A stretch of 64,000 nucleotides of DNA from Cephalotrichum gorgonifer (lineage: Eukaryota; Ascomycota; Sordariomycetes; Microascales; Microascaceae), in contig ONZQ02000004.1 of the NCBI GenBank assembly GCA_900312665.1, forward strand, positions 2,324,693 to 2,388,692, written 5' to 3'. Positions 46,201 through 58,328 of the stretch are shown here, one piece after another. The first letter of the stretch is position 1, and each line of letters opens with the position of its first letter. Both the position numbers and the translations under genes were made by a program. The notes under the pieces were generated by a model. That model saw only the letters and a program-made list of their open reading frames with translations, ran no database searches and had not been told where the DNA came from.

Positions 46201-49200
46201 GGAGGTGGAGCCAGCGGAGCAGGTCACGAAGGTTGAATTCCCAGGGAGCACCTTGCGCGCCGAAGGAGCGCTCTCGGGCAATCTTCTGGTCCAACTGCGT
46301 GATGAAGTCGATCAACTTCTGGATTGTCTCGGGTGGGATGTCAGGCGACTTTCGCGACGCAATCAAGCGAAGATCTTCGTTGGAGAACACGTCGGCATAC
46401 ACGACAATAAATCGGTTCACAAACGAGCTCGGAAGCCCCTTTCGGCCGCCACCCTGATGGTGCGGGTTCTGCGCGGCGAAGAGCCGGAAGTCGGGGTGTC
46501 GCTTGAACGTCTGGCCGAGCTCGGAGATATAAACCTCACCTCGGTGGTCCAAACACGCGTTCAAACCCTCCAGAACAGATTGGGAGGCGAGGTTCATCTC
46601 ATCCAGAAGGACCCACTCTCCACGCTGCATCGCACGCAGGAACGGCGCGTCCCTCCAGGCGAAGTTGCCCGCCTCGGCACCGTCGACCGGAACGTCCGTA
46701 CCGAAGAGGTCCATGAGATCCGTTTGGTCGGACAGATTGATTCTCGTGAGTGGCCGGCCGCAGACTTGGGCGAGGGCAGCGACAAGAGTCGTCTTTCCGA
46801 CACCGGGGCTACCTTCGAGAAGAATGGGCTTGTGCATCTGCAGGGCACGTACGACGCGGAAGGTGTTGAGACGGGTTGTTGGTGGCCTGAAGAACGAAAA
46901 CTCCTTTTCGTCGACATCTGCGGGGATCCTCGGGATGACGAAACCACCGATCGCAAGGCTGGACTCGTCGTGGGTCATCTCGGGGCTAGTGGAGTAAATC
47001 GAGTGAATATCGGCTCCCAAGAGTTCGCTCAGCTTGTTCAGGCAGTTGATTCTCTGCTCCGCAACGCCCTGGGAGTCGAGGGGAATCAAGCCAGAGGGGT
47101 CGGCTCCCAGGCCGTCGATGAAGACCGTCGCGGCGCCATTGACAGCCGAAAAGAGCCTGTCCATATGGCGGCACTGGTTGACGAACTGCACCCATACCAG
47201 AAGCTCACGGATGGAGAACGCCGTGGACGCCGTGGAGCGGAACGTCTCACCGTACCAGCTGGCGAAGTCCACAATGACGTTCGCCATGTTCTTGACCTCT
47301 CCGTCCAGCTTGCGGCTAACGATTTCGAGAACGTCATCCGTGCCTGAAAGAGGAGGTACCCAGATCTCGGTGAAGCGGTTCCTCAGCGCTGGAGAGAGCT
47401 CCTTCTTTCCAAAGTCACCACCGGGGTTCATGGTCGCGAAGAAGTTGAATCCGCCCGCGGCTTCGACTTGTGCCTTTTCGCCGCCCTTCTCCGCCAGGAG
47501 GAGGAAACAGTGCGGCTCCAAGACGGAATTGAGTCGCTCCAAGACCGAGTCATCAGCGAGAGAGATCTCGTCGAGGAGGAAGAAGTCACCCCCTTTCATG
47601 GCTTCGACAAGGCTGCCGTCGCGCCACTCGAAGAGGGCCTTGCTTCGGATCTCAAGCTCATTGATCTCCTCCTTCAGGTCGTCGGGGATTGCCGAAAGCT
47701 TGTCGGCGGGGAGCTGGCGCAACCTGGCCTGTACCTCCTCGGGACTCCCCGTCGTTTCCTCGCCCAGTTGTCCCAGAGCACGCTGACAGGCGGATTGGAG
47801 TGCCGAAACGACCGACACTCGGTTTCGGATGGGTCTCTGGGAACCGATAATGTCGCCAGTCTCGGTATTCTGATGAGCGTTGACAATGTGCAGCTCCTTG
47901 CCCATAACATCGGCTAGGATTTGGCAGACCGTGGTCTTTCCGCACCCCGTCTCGCCAACCAACAGTACCGGCTCGCGATTGCGGACGGCTTGCGACAGGA
48001 GCATCCAGAGACGGCGCATGCTCTTCGTCCAAACGACACCATGCTTGTTGGCATCCATATACTCGGCAGGTGGCGTGGCATGCGCATAAAGGTCGTCTGG
48101 ATTAATCTTGACCTTGAACACCTTCTCGATAATCTCCTTCACTGCGATTCGCTCAGGCTCATCCCGGACACGCTCGGCAAGCAACATGAATCCATTCGCC
48201 GCGATTTCTTCCCGGGTCGAGGCGTCTCGGAGGGCCCATCGGAAGAGGTCACGCAGCGTCGCAAAGCTGTTCTTCTGCTCGAACACCCTTGTTGACTGTC
48301 GGAGGGCAGAGAGTTCCTTGTACACGGTAACTATCCTCTTGCAGTCTGAGGGCGACGTGAGTCGGCTGCGCTTCTGGAGGATGAACTCGAGTTCGTCTTC
48401 GGGTATATCGTCGAAATGAAGCTCCAGGAAACGGTTTCGGAAGGCTCTTGAGAGCACTTTTCGGCCACCGTACAAGCCGGCGGGGTTCTGAGTCGCAAAT
48501 AGTCGGAAATTTTCGTGGGGCCTCACGATCTCCTGCGTCTCGGGGATGAGCAGTTCTCGATTGTCATCCAAAAGGCGGTTAAGTGCCTCGAGAACGTCGG
48601 TGGGCGCCAAATTCAGCTCGTCCAAAACTATCCAGTACCCTTTGCGCATCGCCTGGACCAGAAGTCCCTCCTGGAACTGGAGCTTCCCGTCGTTGCCGGA
48701 CACGTAGGTGCCCAGATATTGCTGCAGGTCCGTGTGCTCGTGATTATTGATGCGGACGAAACGGTTGCCACTGTAGTTTGCCAGGTACTCAATCATACTC
48801 GTCTTTCCTGCAGACGTGGGACCTTGGATAAGCACGGGGAAGCCTCCATCTCGCGTGTTGGACGTGGCCCGCACCACGTTGAGCAAGTTTCGTTCGACTG
48901 ATGGCGAGATGATGTAGTTCTCGTTCTCAACAGGCTCATCCTCGCCTTGCAGTAGCCAGTATTGCCTGTCCTGGCTCTTGCTCTTAAACCGCACGTACCT
49001 CCTTCCGTCGTCGGGTATCTTTGGTGTTTGAGAGAGAAGGGATACACGGGCTTTGTCATCGCCAAAGAGATGGTGGTATATCAAGGGAACCAGCATCTCT
49101 TCCGATTCCCGGTTGAGGAGGGTGAGGAATCCCATAGAGAAACCTTCGTACAGGGCCCTACGAAGGCCGTAGAACGGTGCCACTTCTTTCGCATAGCTGA

Positions 49201-52057
49201 GCACTCGAGTCAGCGTGCGCAGACTGAAGTGAGGCACTTCATTGGCTCCGTCCACCAGTCGCTTCTCGTCTGCCAGCCTCTTGGTGTTCATGTACAGCCT
49301 TGTGATATCATCAGCGGATTGCTCATCCTTTGAGCTCTTGATCTGCAGGTAGGCCTTGACGACCTTGAGCAGGTCCTTGTAGTCGCGGTCCGGGCTGTTG
49401 ACGTAGATCTCGGTGAAACGAGACCTGATGCCCACGGGGAGATCACGCTTTCCAACATCGGTCGCGGGGTTCATGGCGCCGAAGATTCGGAAGTTGGGGT
49501 GGGCCTTAACCCTCTCAATCTCTCCAGTCTCGGACAGAAGAATGGATGGCGTCTCGCCCGGGTCGGTAAGGAGGTCCGCGATACTCTCCAGAGTATCCGA
49601 GGTCGCCAGGTTGATCTCGTCAAGCAGCACCCAGTCGCCATTCCTGGCGGCCTTGACGATGTTGCCCTCGACAAAAGCAAAGGTGAAAGCACTCGTGTTG
49701 TTTGATATCTGGATGTTGAACTGGCCAAGCTTCTTCTCAAACTCATCCCACCGAGGAATAAGGTCAATAAGCTGGCCGAGTCTCGAAGTCGACGATTGCT
49801 TCTTGGCTGGGGGTTCGCCGCCTTCCGGCGATCGCTTCTGCTGCTCTTGAAGGGCCTGTCTAAACACGGTAACACCAGCACGCCACAGCTTGGCAACATT
49901 CGACCACTTCCGCTTAGCAAACACCTCTGAGAGTTTGGTCAGGAATGGCTGGTTCTTTCTTGCGAGACCCGTATCCCTGAAGAGGTCTTCGAACTCGTCC
50001 TTCAGGGGCATAGCAAGGCTCATGGCGCTGACGGGCTTGAAGCCTCCGAGGAGATCCCCGACCTCGCTCTGCTGGGACAAGTTGACAGCGATGACCTTTC
50101 GGCCGACGATGTCCGCCAGCTGCTGAACGACCGTGGTCTTCCCGATACCGGTCTCACCAACTAGGAGGACCGGTTCCCGCAACCGTACCGACCTCGTCAG
50201 CTGCTCAAGAAGCCTCTTGGCCTGGGTGGTGTCGGCAAACGGTCGCTTCGAACGGGACAGCGTGGGGTTCTTCCGCTTCTCGATCGACACCCGGCCGATG
50301 GTGAAGTGCGTCTCGGTATTCTTGAGCACGGGGACGTATCCGGTCATTTGGTGCTCAACCCACGTCCTCGGCATGTGCATCTCCTCGCCGATAGCGAAGA
50401 TGAGGTCATCCCTCGCCTTGCTCTCAGGAAGGTGACCTACGAAGCAGTCAATTGCCTCCATGAACATGCGCTCTCGCGTCTCCTCACTAATGACCGAAGC
50501 CGACGCGGACGCGACGAGCAGGTCCTGGAGTCTCCTGGACCACTTGAGGAGTTCTCTGAGTGTCAATTGCCTTACCAGCCCGCGGCTCGAGGCGGCCATG
50601 GACGGCTGTGAAGACATGTGGGAGAGGCGACGGTAAACGTTGAGGATTTGTGGGACGAGTTTGCCAAGAAGGGGGAATGCGCCGTCGATAACCTCCTTAA
50701 GCTCTAGTTCCGGTAGAGTCTTGATGCCTAGCTGCTGCCAGAACCGCAAGCCTAGGAGGTGTGGGAGAGTCTCCTGGCCATCCATCCCGCGCGAAGTCCT
50801 GACGGTGGCAAAGAGTCGGAAGCCGCTCGTCGCCTGGATCCTCTCGCTCCTGCTAGGGATGAGCAACTCCCCGCGCTCCACCAGAGGGAGAAGGGAACTG
50901 ATGACCTCGGCAGGGGCTCGATCAAGGTCCTCGATGAGAACCCATCTCCCCTCCTTCACGGCCTTGGTCAGTACACCGGGCCTCCACTCAAAGCTTCCCG
51001 GCTTGGATCCGGTGGTGTACAGGCCGATCAGCATCTTGGCGTCAGTTTGGTCGTTCAGGTGGAGGGTCACCATATCGCCGTCGGTGCCGAGATCCTTCGC
51101 AAGCTTGTGAATGACGGAGGTCTTTCCGGATCCGGGTAGTCCATGGAGGAGAATGGCGCCCGGCTTCTGAAGGAGTCTCGCGAGGTTTTCCAAGTTGTCG
51201 CTGACGGTGGATGTGATGACGACGGACGAGTTCTTGTTGGAAGGCCCGGCGGGCTTGGGGAGCATTGCCTTTCCGTAGGATGCGACGAGGGGGGTTAGGG
51301 CTTGGGGGACTATAGGAGCGACGTCGAGTGTGTCAACTTCGAGGCGTTGCCGCCGGAGGCCATCGAGGACTCCCACGCGGCCATGCTCATGCAGGGACAG
51401 GAACCCGTAGTCGATCTGCTGACCATCGAAGTCGCCGGGTACGGCATCCGACGCACCGATGTGTTCTTGGACGAGGGCTTCAAGCTTGAAGTCGGATGCG
51501 TGGGTGAGTTGGCAGAAAATTCGTATCGCGAGATACCTCACGGCTCGGTTTTCATGCTTGAAGAGAGATTGTAAGTCAGAGGGGGATACCAGTGGTCCGT
51601 AAGTTCGCTGGTCAACGCTGTTGAGCCTCCACAGGGAGAGGAGAATCCGCTGGAGAGAAATGGGGTCATTTGGGGCGGATGACCACGAGTCGAGGTGAGC
51701 CGGGGTGAGTCGTTTGGTGTGTCCGGAGGAGTGCTGCCCCTCATGGAGGAATCGTTCAAGGAAGACGGAGAGATAGGGAGCAAAGGGTAAGATTCTGGCG
51801 AAGGCGGCTACGACGGGGCCCTTCTTTCCCCCTTTCGAGCTTCCGATGATCCATCTCGCACAGATATCCGGAAATAAGTCTTCGAAGTGGGCGAAAAGCC
51901 TGTCTGTAAGGTGAGGGTCCAGCGCGGCTTGAGAAATTGCTTGAAGTATGGTTGTCGCAGTGTGGTTTTGCACAACCTCGAGGATTTCGCGTGGCAAGAG
52001 GCCTAGGGCTTGCGCATCCCTCATAAGGGATGCTATATGAGGTGATACATCCGCCAT
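37231..52057 (-). CDS. MDN1: Midasin, giant AAA+ ATPase of 60S ribosome maturation
   Basis: Exons 52057-44546 and 44490-37231 encode 4,923 residues, close to yeast Mdn1/Rea1 (4,910). The single intron is 55 nt (gtaagc, ctaac, ctcag; phase 0). I chose MADVSPHIASLM as start; an in-frame Met at 52156 would add a 33-residue tail with no family match. Six AAA modules carry Walker A loops in order: GLPGSGKTS (about 305), GETGIGKTT (about 632), GPTSAGKTS (about 1,077), GETGCGKTT (about 1,366), GSPGVGKTT (about 1,747) and GPSGSGKS (about 2,058). A long helical linker follows, then an Asp/Glu-rich region (about 4,065-4,600), and a C-terminal MIDAS domain with the DDSKS metal site (about 4,712), KTDV and LSDG. 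Family knowledge: ATP-driven removal of Ytm1 and Rsa4 from pre-60S particles in nucleolus and nucleoplasm. Confidence 0.98.
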
Positions 52058-52588
52058 TGCCATCCTCGCCGTTGCGAATATCACCCAAAAAATATATGTG
52101 ATATTGTTGGTTGGTAGATTTTGGAAACGCAGGGACGACCTGCCTGCAGCTTTCACAGAACTTTTTTTGCGGTCGAGGGGCAGATGGGTACAGTGCGCCC
52201 CACGCGGGAGCAGCTAGATCCCTGCATGGCTGGTAGCTCTGCGAAGTTTTCGGCCTTGATGGACCCCTGTTTTAGCGGTGTGGTACTTTGGTTCACTAGC
52301 TTTCCTTATCTGACAGTGCATTTACTTATCTAGTTTACAAAATCACGGTGTAACGGACACCGTTCCGGCGGGAGGCACCAGCTGGCAGCAGGGAGCAAAA
52401 ATTCCAAACTGACAGCCCAAACGCACGAGCCACCTTTGGACCTCTCGTTCGTTGCCAGCCGAGCGAAGCTCAAAATCTTCAAATTCGTTACCAGCTCGAA
52501 CAAAAGCACACGACCTCGGTGGACCGGCCCTCGCGATAACGAAGATACCCCACGCACTCCATTCCCTCCTCCTCACACATATCTCAAC
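52058..52588. promoter_or_regulatory. Bidirectional promoter region of MDN1 and bL12m
   Basis: A 531-bp interval between head-to-head starts. One gene serves cytosolic ribosome assembly and the other the mitochondrial ribosome, so co-expression is plausible. I do not see a clear ribosome-biogenesis motif. Confidence 0.5.
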
Positions 52589-53227
52589 ATGTCGATGTCC
52601 TACAGGTTCGTCGCGCAGCGCTGCGCGCGCCAATTGCGGACCGCCGGCTCCGTCCGGCCCTCGACCGTGACGCGGATAGCCGCGACCTCCAGCCGATACA
52701 ACTCGACCGAGGCTGCGGCCCCCGAGAACCCCAAGATCGCGGCCATCGTCGACCAAATCAGCCAGCTCACCCTTCTGGAAACCGCCGACCTCGTCTCTAG
52801 CCTAAAGGTAAGCAACCCCCCCACCCCAACGGTGCTCAACCCCAGCTCTGCATCAACACCTCCCCCGAGGTTACGATCCTCTAACGGAAGTCATCTCCAG
52901 TCTCGCCTCAACATCCCCGACATGCCGATGGGAGGTTTCGTCGGCGGTGCCGCGCCCGCCGCGGCGGCCCCCGTTGAGGAGGCGGAGGAGGCGGCGCCCG
53001 CCGCCGCCGAGAAGAGCGTCTTCACGCTGAAGCTCGAGGCCTTCGATGCGGCATCGAAGCCCAAGGTCATCAAGGAGATCAAGAACCTGCTGGGTCTCAG
53101 CCTGGTGGACAGCAAGAAGTTCGTGGAGAGCGCGCCGAAGGTCATGAAGGAGAACGTGCCCAAGGACGAGGCGGCGAAGATTATCGAGGCCCTGAAGGCG
53201 CTGGGTGCCACCGTCACGATGGAGTAA
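52589..53227 (+). CDS. MNP1: Mitochondrial ribosomal protein bL12m (L7/L12)
   Basis: Exons 52589-52807 and 52901-53227 encode 181 residues; the 93-nt intron joins in phase 0 and is itself in frame and stop-free. The N-terminus is rich in Arg, Ser and Ala without acidic residues for about 30 positions (RFVAQRCARQLRTAGS), as in mitochondrial presequences. Then come the L12 N-terminal dimerisation region (IAAIVDQISQLTLLETADLVSSL), an Ala/Glu hinge, and the C-terminal domain (KPKVIKEIKNLLGLSLVDSKKFVE to the end). Family knowledge: multiple copies form the stalk of the large subunit that recruits translation GTPases; here the mitoribosome. Confidence 0.95.
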   Translation: MSMSYRFVAQRCARQLRTAGSVRPSTVTRIAATSSRYNSTEAAAPENPKIAAIVDQISQLTLLETADLVSSLKVSNPPTPTVLNPSSASTPPPRLRSSNGSHLQSRLNIPDMPMGGFVGGAAPAAAAPVEEAEEAAPAAAEKSVFTLKLEAFDAASKPKVIKEIKNLLGLSLVDSKKFVESAPKVMKENVPKDEAAKIIEALKALGATVTME

Positions 53228-53723
53228 GGGCGCGGTCGGAGGACGCTGTGGGGAGATATACGGTTCTTACGGAGGGGCGCCCGTGCCTTTGAAGGGACTC
53301 GGGGGCTTATAGACGCCTTTCTGAGGGGCGCGTGCTACGATAGACTGAGCTTCTTGCATGTATAAATCGGATGTAACAATATACTGCGTGGATAATGGAT
53401 GTTTCTCAGCCGCATTGGCTTGCTTTCCCGTACTACAAATATGGCAGTAGACAAAGCCCTCGGGTGTCCCCGGGGCTGGAAAATTCGGCGGAAATACTTT
53501 GAAGAGGGTATCATTAACCAATGACTGTGTCCTAACCCATCACGAGAGACTAAACAATACGTCCAACGCCGACTACTCCCCCCCAGATCCGAATATAAAC
53601 CATACCTAGCCCATGCCATATCACGGGGCCCTATGATGAGGGCAAGAACCCCCCGCTTCCCTCTTTTTTCTCTTCATCTTCGACTCCTCCCCCGGACCCT
53701 AATAAGCAATACCCCATACGAGA
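53228..53723. other. Intergenic region between convergent bL12m and CTK3
   Basis: About 500 bp between two 3' ends. No gene or structure is supported. Confidence 0.5.
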
Positions 53724-54540
53724 TCACGCAACCTTGTAATGGGGGCAGTAGAACGCCCACTCATTCCCCCTCATCTCCGCCTCCTCCACCGCCAGAGTAT
53801 CATCGTCGGACCCCCAATCGCTCGTCTCCTCCCACTGCTTCTCCCACTCCTTCCTATCGCCGGGCACGGCCCACATCGTCTCACGCAACCTCTTGTGCCG
53901 CTCCCGGTCCTCCTCGATCCGCTGCTCCACGTGCCGCGCGTCGGCTTTTCGCTTGGCGGACTGGCCAGACGACCCACCCCCTTCTACGGCGGGAGATGCG
54001 GGCTCGAAGTCCTTTGATACGCGGTCCCTGAGACATTCCTCTATCTCCGTCACCAGCTCGTCCTGGAAGAAGCCTTTGGTGCAGAGCCCGGAGAGGACCT
54101 AGTGAACGAGGGTTAGTAATACTGTCGGTTTGGGGGGTACTTTATCACCGGTTGTATCGGCAAGCTGACTGAGAGCGTGAAGGTGGGGGGCGGGGGAATC
54201 ATACCCTCCGGATGACCTTGACGTTCGCCGAGCCCGTCCCGTCATCAGGCGCCACGGCGTCCACGACCCTGATGATGTCCCTCTGCATCATGCGCACGTA
54301 ATTCTCGTGCCCATCCTTCCTGGCCGACTGTAGGAACTGCTCGATGAAGTACATGATGTTCGCCCTCGTATTCATGTTCCGGTTCTGCTCAAGCTGCTCG
54401 ACGATGCACGAGTGGAGGTCCTCGTCCATGTCCTTGTATCTCAGCGCATACTGCGCAGCCTTTTGGGCGGCGGTGACGGAGGCATTCAGATGCTGCAGCT
54501 GTTTCGTAAACCGCATACGAACCTCGAATGGATCCGCCAT
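53724..54540 (-). CDS. CTK3: CTD kinase subunit gamma, Ctk3-like
   Basis: Exons 54540-54205 and 54098-53724 encode 236 residues, joined in phase 0 across a 106-nt intron. The start MADPFEVRMRFTKQLQ is the conserved family N-terminus; an upstream in-frame Met at 54642 is less likely. Residues 1-120 form the CID-like helical domain of Ctk3 (AAQYALRYKDMDEDLHSCI, RANIMYFIEQFL). The C-terminal half is charged, with a long likely coiled coil (EQRIEEDRERHKRLRET) and a DDD-containing acidic stretch. Family knowledge: Ctk3 joins the kinase Ctk1 and cyclin Ctk2 in CTDK-I, which phosphorylates Ser2 of the RNA polymerase II tail during elongation. Confidence 0.9.
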
Positions 54541-55353
54541 TTTTACCGAGGTTTGGGATAAGCTGGCGGGATTAGTGTCATTGAGCGATGATGAGGTTGG
54601 CACCGACTTGGAGTAAGAATAGCATGAGTTAAAGGCAGGCAATTACATCCCTGTATCTACATAGCCTCGATATGGTATAACCCCACTATATATTTATATA
54701 CATTTTATAGCGATCGCAACCACCTTCCCCTCGCCGCAGATTCGTGTAAACCAGCAGCTCGCTCGAACAAACGCAGCGTATTGTTTTCAAACCCGAGGAT
54801 TTCTCTCAATTCGACTTAAGAAGTAGATTGTTTTGGTCACCAATTCGGACCGCTATCCATGAGCCTACTCGGGATTATATATATGCCTTACACTGCTTTG
54901 AAAAGCGCACGATTTTCAGACCCAGACAGGTGGCGTCCTCTAGAACGAGCCACTGACACAAATCTCTTCGACCATCACACATTAGCGAGATAATGAGGTT
55001 CCCCCTCCCCTTCCCAACCTCTCAAGCAAAGTGTATTCTCAGCCACACGTTCAAGTCACAAGTGAAAGAGTCTACTTGTCTTTTTTTTCTTCTATTCCTT
55101 GAATATTCCCTATTCCCTACCTTGCAAGCGAGAAGATTGCCTCCTCCATGGCCAGTCGTGGCCAAGAAAGACTGGTCTCCAGATCATCACTATTATATCA
55201 TCCATCGTGAATTCCAAGTGCATTTTGCATTTTCTGTCTCGCTATTGACAGTCATAATCCGATCGTAACCTTCACATTCCACATCGACCTTTCATCCCCC
55301 CCCTTTTGCCCTTCCCCACTTAGGAGCTAGCACCTCGCAGCTAGATCCCCAGC
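54541..55353. other. Intergenic region upstream of CTK3
   Basis: An 813-bp interval with AT-richer parts (TATATATTTATATACATTTTATA near 54684-54707). It should hold the CTK3 promoter and the 3' end of the DUF1993 transcript. No gene seen. Confidence 0.5.
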
Positions 55354-55887
55354 TCAGGCCGAAATCCAAGGCGCAACAAAGGCCCCGACGTAATCACGCT
55401 TGCCCAGAGGCACGCCCTTGTTCCTCAGGATGGCGTACGCAGTCGTGAGGTGGAAGAAGACGTTAGGGAGTCCGTAGAGTGCAGCCCACCCCTTGGCGGG
55501 AGCTTCGATGCTGTTGCCCTGGCCCATGCCGATCGTGACAGTAACGTCCGAGCGCGCCTCAAAGACGGCCGGGTCCGCCGTGGCGAGCGCCTTCTCGGTC
55601 TCGGCGATGTAGTTGTAGATGGCGGCGAAGGAGTTGAAGCTATCCTTGTCTAGGGCCACGGGCTCCTCGCCATTGACGCGGGCGAGTAGCTTCCGGGTGG
55701 TGTCGATGACCATGTAGGCCTGGAAGGAGAATGGCAGCATGTCGTCGGCCAGGCGCCAGGAGAGGATGTCCTCGGTGGCGATGGACTTCTCGGCCGCGTA
55801 CTCCTCGGCCTTCTTCAGGATGCTGTTCAGGGAGGCCAGGGCGCCCTTGAAGTGGGGGACGGTGCCCTCGTAGAAGGAGTAACCCAT
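55354..55887 (-). CDS. DUF1993 family protein
   Basis: An intronless frame of 177 residues starting MGYSFYEGTVPHFKGAL. Features typical of DUF1993 proteins: the N-terminal helix, DDMLPFSFQAYMVID near residue 50, and a C-terminal LPNVFFHLTTAYAILRNKGVPLGKRDYVG segment. The family is all-helical and related in fold to the DinB/YfiT four-helix bundle (family knowledge); its biochemical role is unknown. The frame stays open for 118 codons upstream of this Met, but that stretch has leader-like composition (Pro/His/Arg runs) and is probably not translated. Confidence 0.88.
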   Translation of the reverse strand: MGYSFYEGTVPHFKGALASLNSILKKAEEYAAEKSIATEDILSWRLADDMLPFSFQAYMVIDTTRKLLARVNGEEPVALDKDSFNSFAAIYNYIAETEKALATADPAVFEARSDVTVTIGMGQGNSIEAPAKGWAALYGLPNVFFHLTTAYAILRNKGVPLGKRDYVGAFVAPWISA

Positions 55888-58328
55888 TTTGAGTGGTGTG
55901 TATGTGTGATGTCTTCTGTTTTGTTGGGTGTGGTGGTGTGGGTAAGAAGAAGGGGGAAGTGTGTAGTATCTGGAGGTGGATGGTTGGAAGTGGTTGAAGG
56001 GTGTGTGGATCAGGTTAGGAGGCAGTTGGAGAGGATGAGGGCGGGAAGCTTCGACTTTATAGCTTCGAAGCTTGTTTACTCGTGCACCCACCTGCCCCTC
56101 ATGTGCTCGAAAGGGCAAGGAGGCCGACGCTCTGACACGTACTCGTACTCGTACACAAGGGAGTGCAAACACTTGGGCTTGCATGGCGGCGGTATGCAAA
56201 ATGGCGGGGGCTGTGGGGAGTTCCGTCGCTCGGGACACCAACGCCGGCCGCTGGGACCAGGAGGGGCTGTCTATCTGTAATGTGGAATGTTATATTATTG
56301 TACTAGAACTACATAGAACGCCATGACGATGGCAAGCACGGCAATTCGAGGCACGCACCACCACCTCGCCCCGCTTCTGGGTTACAATCTACATACGATT
56401 AACACATCTCCTCTTCGGACACGGTCCAGTGTTTCTCGACATATTCGTACAATAGGAGACGTATTAGGAGTGATAATACAGCCAAGTCTGGAAGCATTTT
56501 GCAGTCGAATTCATTGTCTCACTAACACTCAAAGTTCCCTTGGGTTGTAGTTATCTGAGCAATTCCAAATTACCCCGCCATATGCTCGACCTCCAATTTG
56601 AATACCCAAATGACCCCACTATAATTCGTGCTCCTTTTGTCTCTGTTCGTGCTCCTGCAGGGGTACCTGTATGGAGCCTTGGCACGATTTTGGATTTCTA
56701 ATCACGTCTCAGCTGGAGGCTCGCGTCCCACTTACAAAAGTGCATTTGTCAGGAGGGCTATGTTCGACAGCTCGGTTCGGTTGCATTGAGCATTCTTGTG
56801 TTACGTTTGGGGTTGGACAACATCAGCGAGCAGTCGATGGGCCGAACCGTCCTTTCTATAATCGCCGATCCCGATCGGGCAAGGAGCTTGGAGCGTATTC
56901 TCAGCTCCGACTCCGTCGCTTACATGTGTGCATCCTTCCGGATGCCATGTCACCAATAGCCGTTGTCGTCGTAGTGGTCGTACCCGCCTTGTCGTACTCG
57001 TAAGTCGGGGTCATAGCCCAAAACCTGTGGCCAAGCTAGACCAGAGAAACCGCCCTGTGTATCAGCTACGAGTATGTACGCGTATCTTTGGGAGTGCTCT
57101 CCTGTCACCAGAGGAGCCACCAGTATTATCCTCAATTTCCCTAATCAGACCGCGGGAATAGACACCTGGTTGGCCTCACCTTGGTTCCGGAATCGGAGCA
57201 ATGCCGATCCGCGCAGCCCAAGCGGAGCCTGCAAGAGACACGAGTGCTACATAGTGTAATGTAGGCGGTAAACAATACCCGCGGCGGCACGATGCAGATT
57301 GAAGCCGTGGATGGATTGTTAATCGAGTGCTTAGAAATACAACAAGCCTAAAATGTTGTCGAAAGGGCGGTCGATCGGGTCATTCCAGATCCGTGCTGCC
57401 TCTCTCATCGATTGTCTCGCTGGTATTAGCTTGTCCTCCTCAAGCCTTCTACGAAGTAGCCAGGCGACAACGAACACTTGGACCTCCAACATTGAGGTAC
57501 TGCCTCCGGTCAGAGTCGGCACACCAACACCTGGTCCTCTGAGTTGGCTTTCATGAATTCACTTTTATATCGTGGCTGTTGGACCTCAGCTGTTGGGTCT
57601 CAGTCGAACCACATGAAAGGTAACACTCACCCTGGCTTATGACTATCCCATAAGTCGGGTGGGTTATCGGCAGCCTCCAAATCTCGATGATGCAAACCGA
57701 GCATCTCCTTCACATGCTTGAGTCGAGAGCTCTCGTCAAGAGGCGTCTTTGATGGCACAAATGTTTCAAGGCACGTTTGCGGCATCGAAGCTCTGGTGCC
57801 CTAGCACGGCCAAGTTAATCCCCGGAAATCGCAATGTGCCAATGAGCTTAGCGAACGGGTCGAATTCCTTGATCAAGTTATAAGCGTTCGCGTTGCACAA
57901 TAATCGAGATTCGGATTCCAGTGCCTGTACTAAAGTACATGTACACCACAGTGAATCTGGAAACGGGAATTATTATGCCTCGCGGGGTAAGGTAGGTTTA
58001 AGCTCGGAAACGCTTGGAGACTATTAATCGAAGTCGCTCCTTTCAGGTTTGACAACGGCGAAGAATACATGTATTTTACGAAGCTACCCCATTCGTGATC
58101 AAACGGCCAAGTTAAGAAGCGGCTCAAAAAAACAAGGAAACCAAGGAAACCAAGAAAACTGGGGAAACCCGGAAAGTAATCCCCACTCATCTCATCCACA
58201 CATCACCATTGCCCCTCACCTCCAATTGAGCTCACGCCTTTAACAGCAAACGCCTTATCCTCTCATCCCAGCCAGCCACCCTCACCCAAACTACCAAATA
58301 AATTAACAACACACAAAGGCCCTCCACA
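55888..58328. other. Intergenic region upstream of the P5C reductase gene
   Basis: A 2.4-kb stretch between divergent genes. It contains a tandem CGTACTCGTACTCGTAC word near 56138-56153, a GTACT-AA-AGTAC motif at 57927-57938 that runs into the palindrome GTACATGTAC (57935-57944), and short AAGGAAACC repeats near 58134-58150. No coding frame is convincing. Confidence 0.55.

Noticed and set aside
46205..47347. A 380-codon plus-strand frame
   Set aside because: It lies antisense to the AAA modules of midasin, which are clearly coding on the minus strand.
52058..52156. A 33-residue hydrophobic N-terminal extension of midasin
   Set aside because: Known midasins begin at the MADV-type start; the extension is AT-rich leader sequence that happens to be open.
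55888..56241. A 118-codon N-terminal extension of the DUF1993 protein
   Set aside because: The extension is open but consists of Pro/His/Arg runs, and the family's conserved N-terminus is the Met at 55887.
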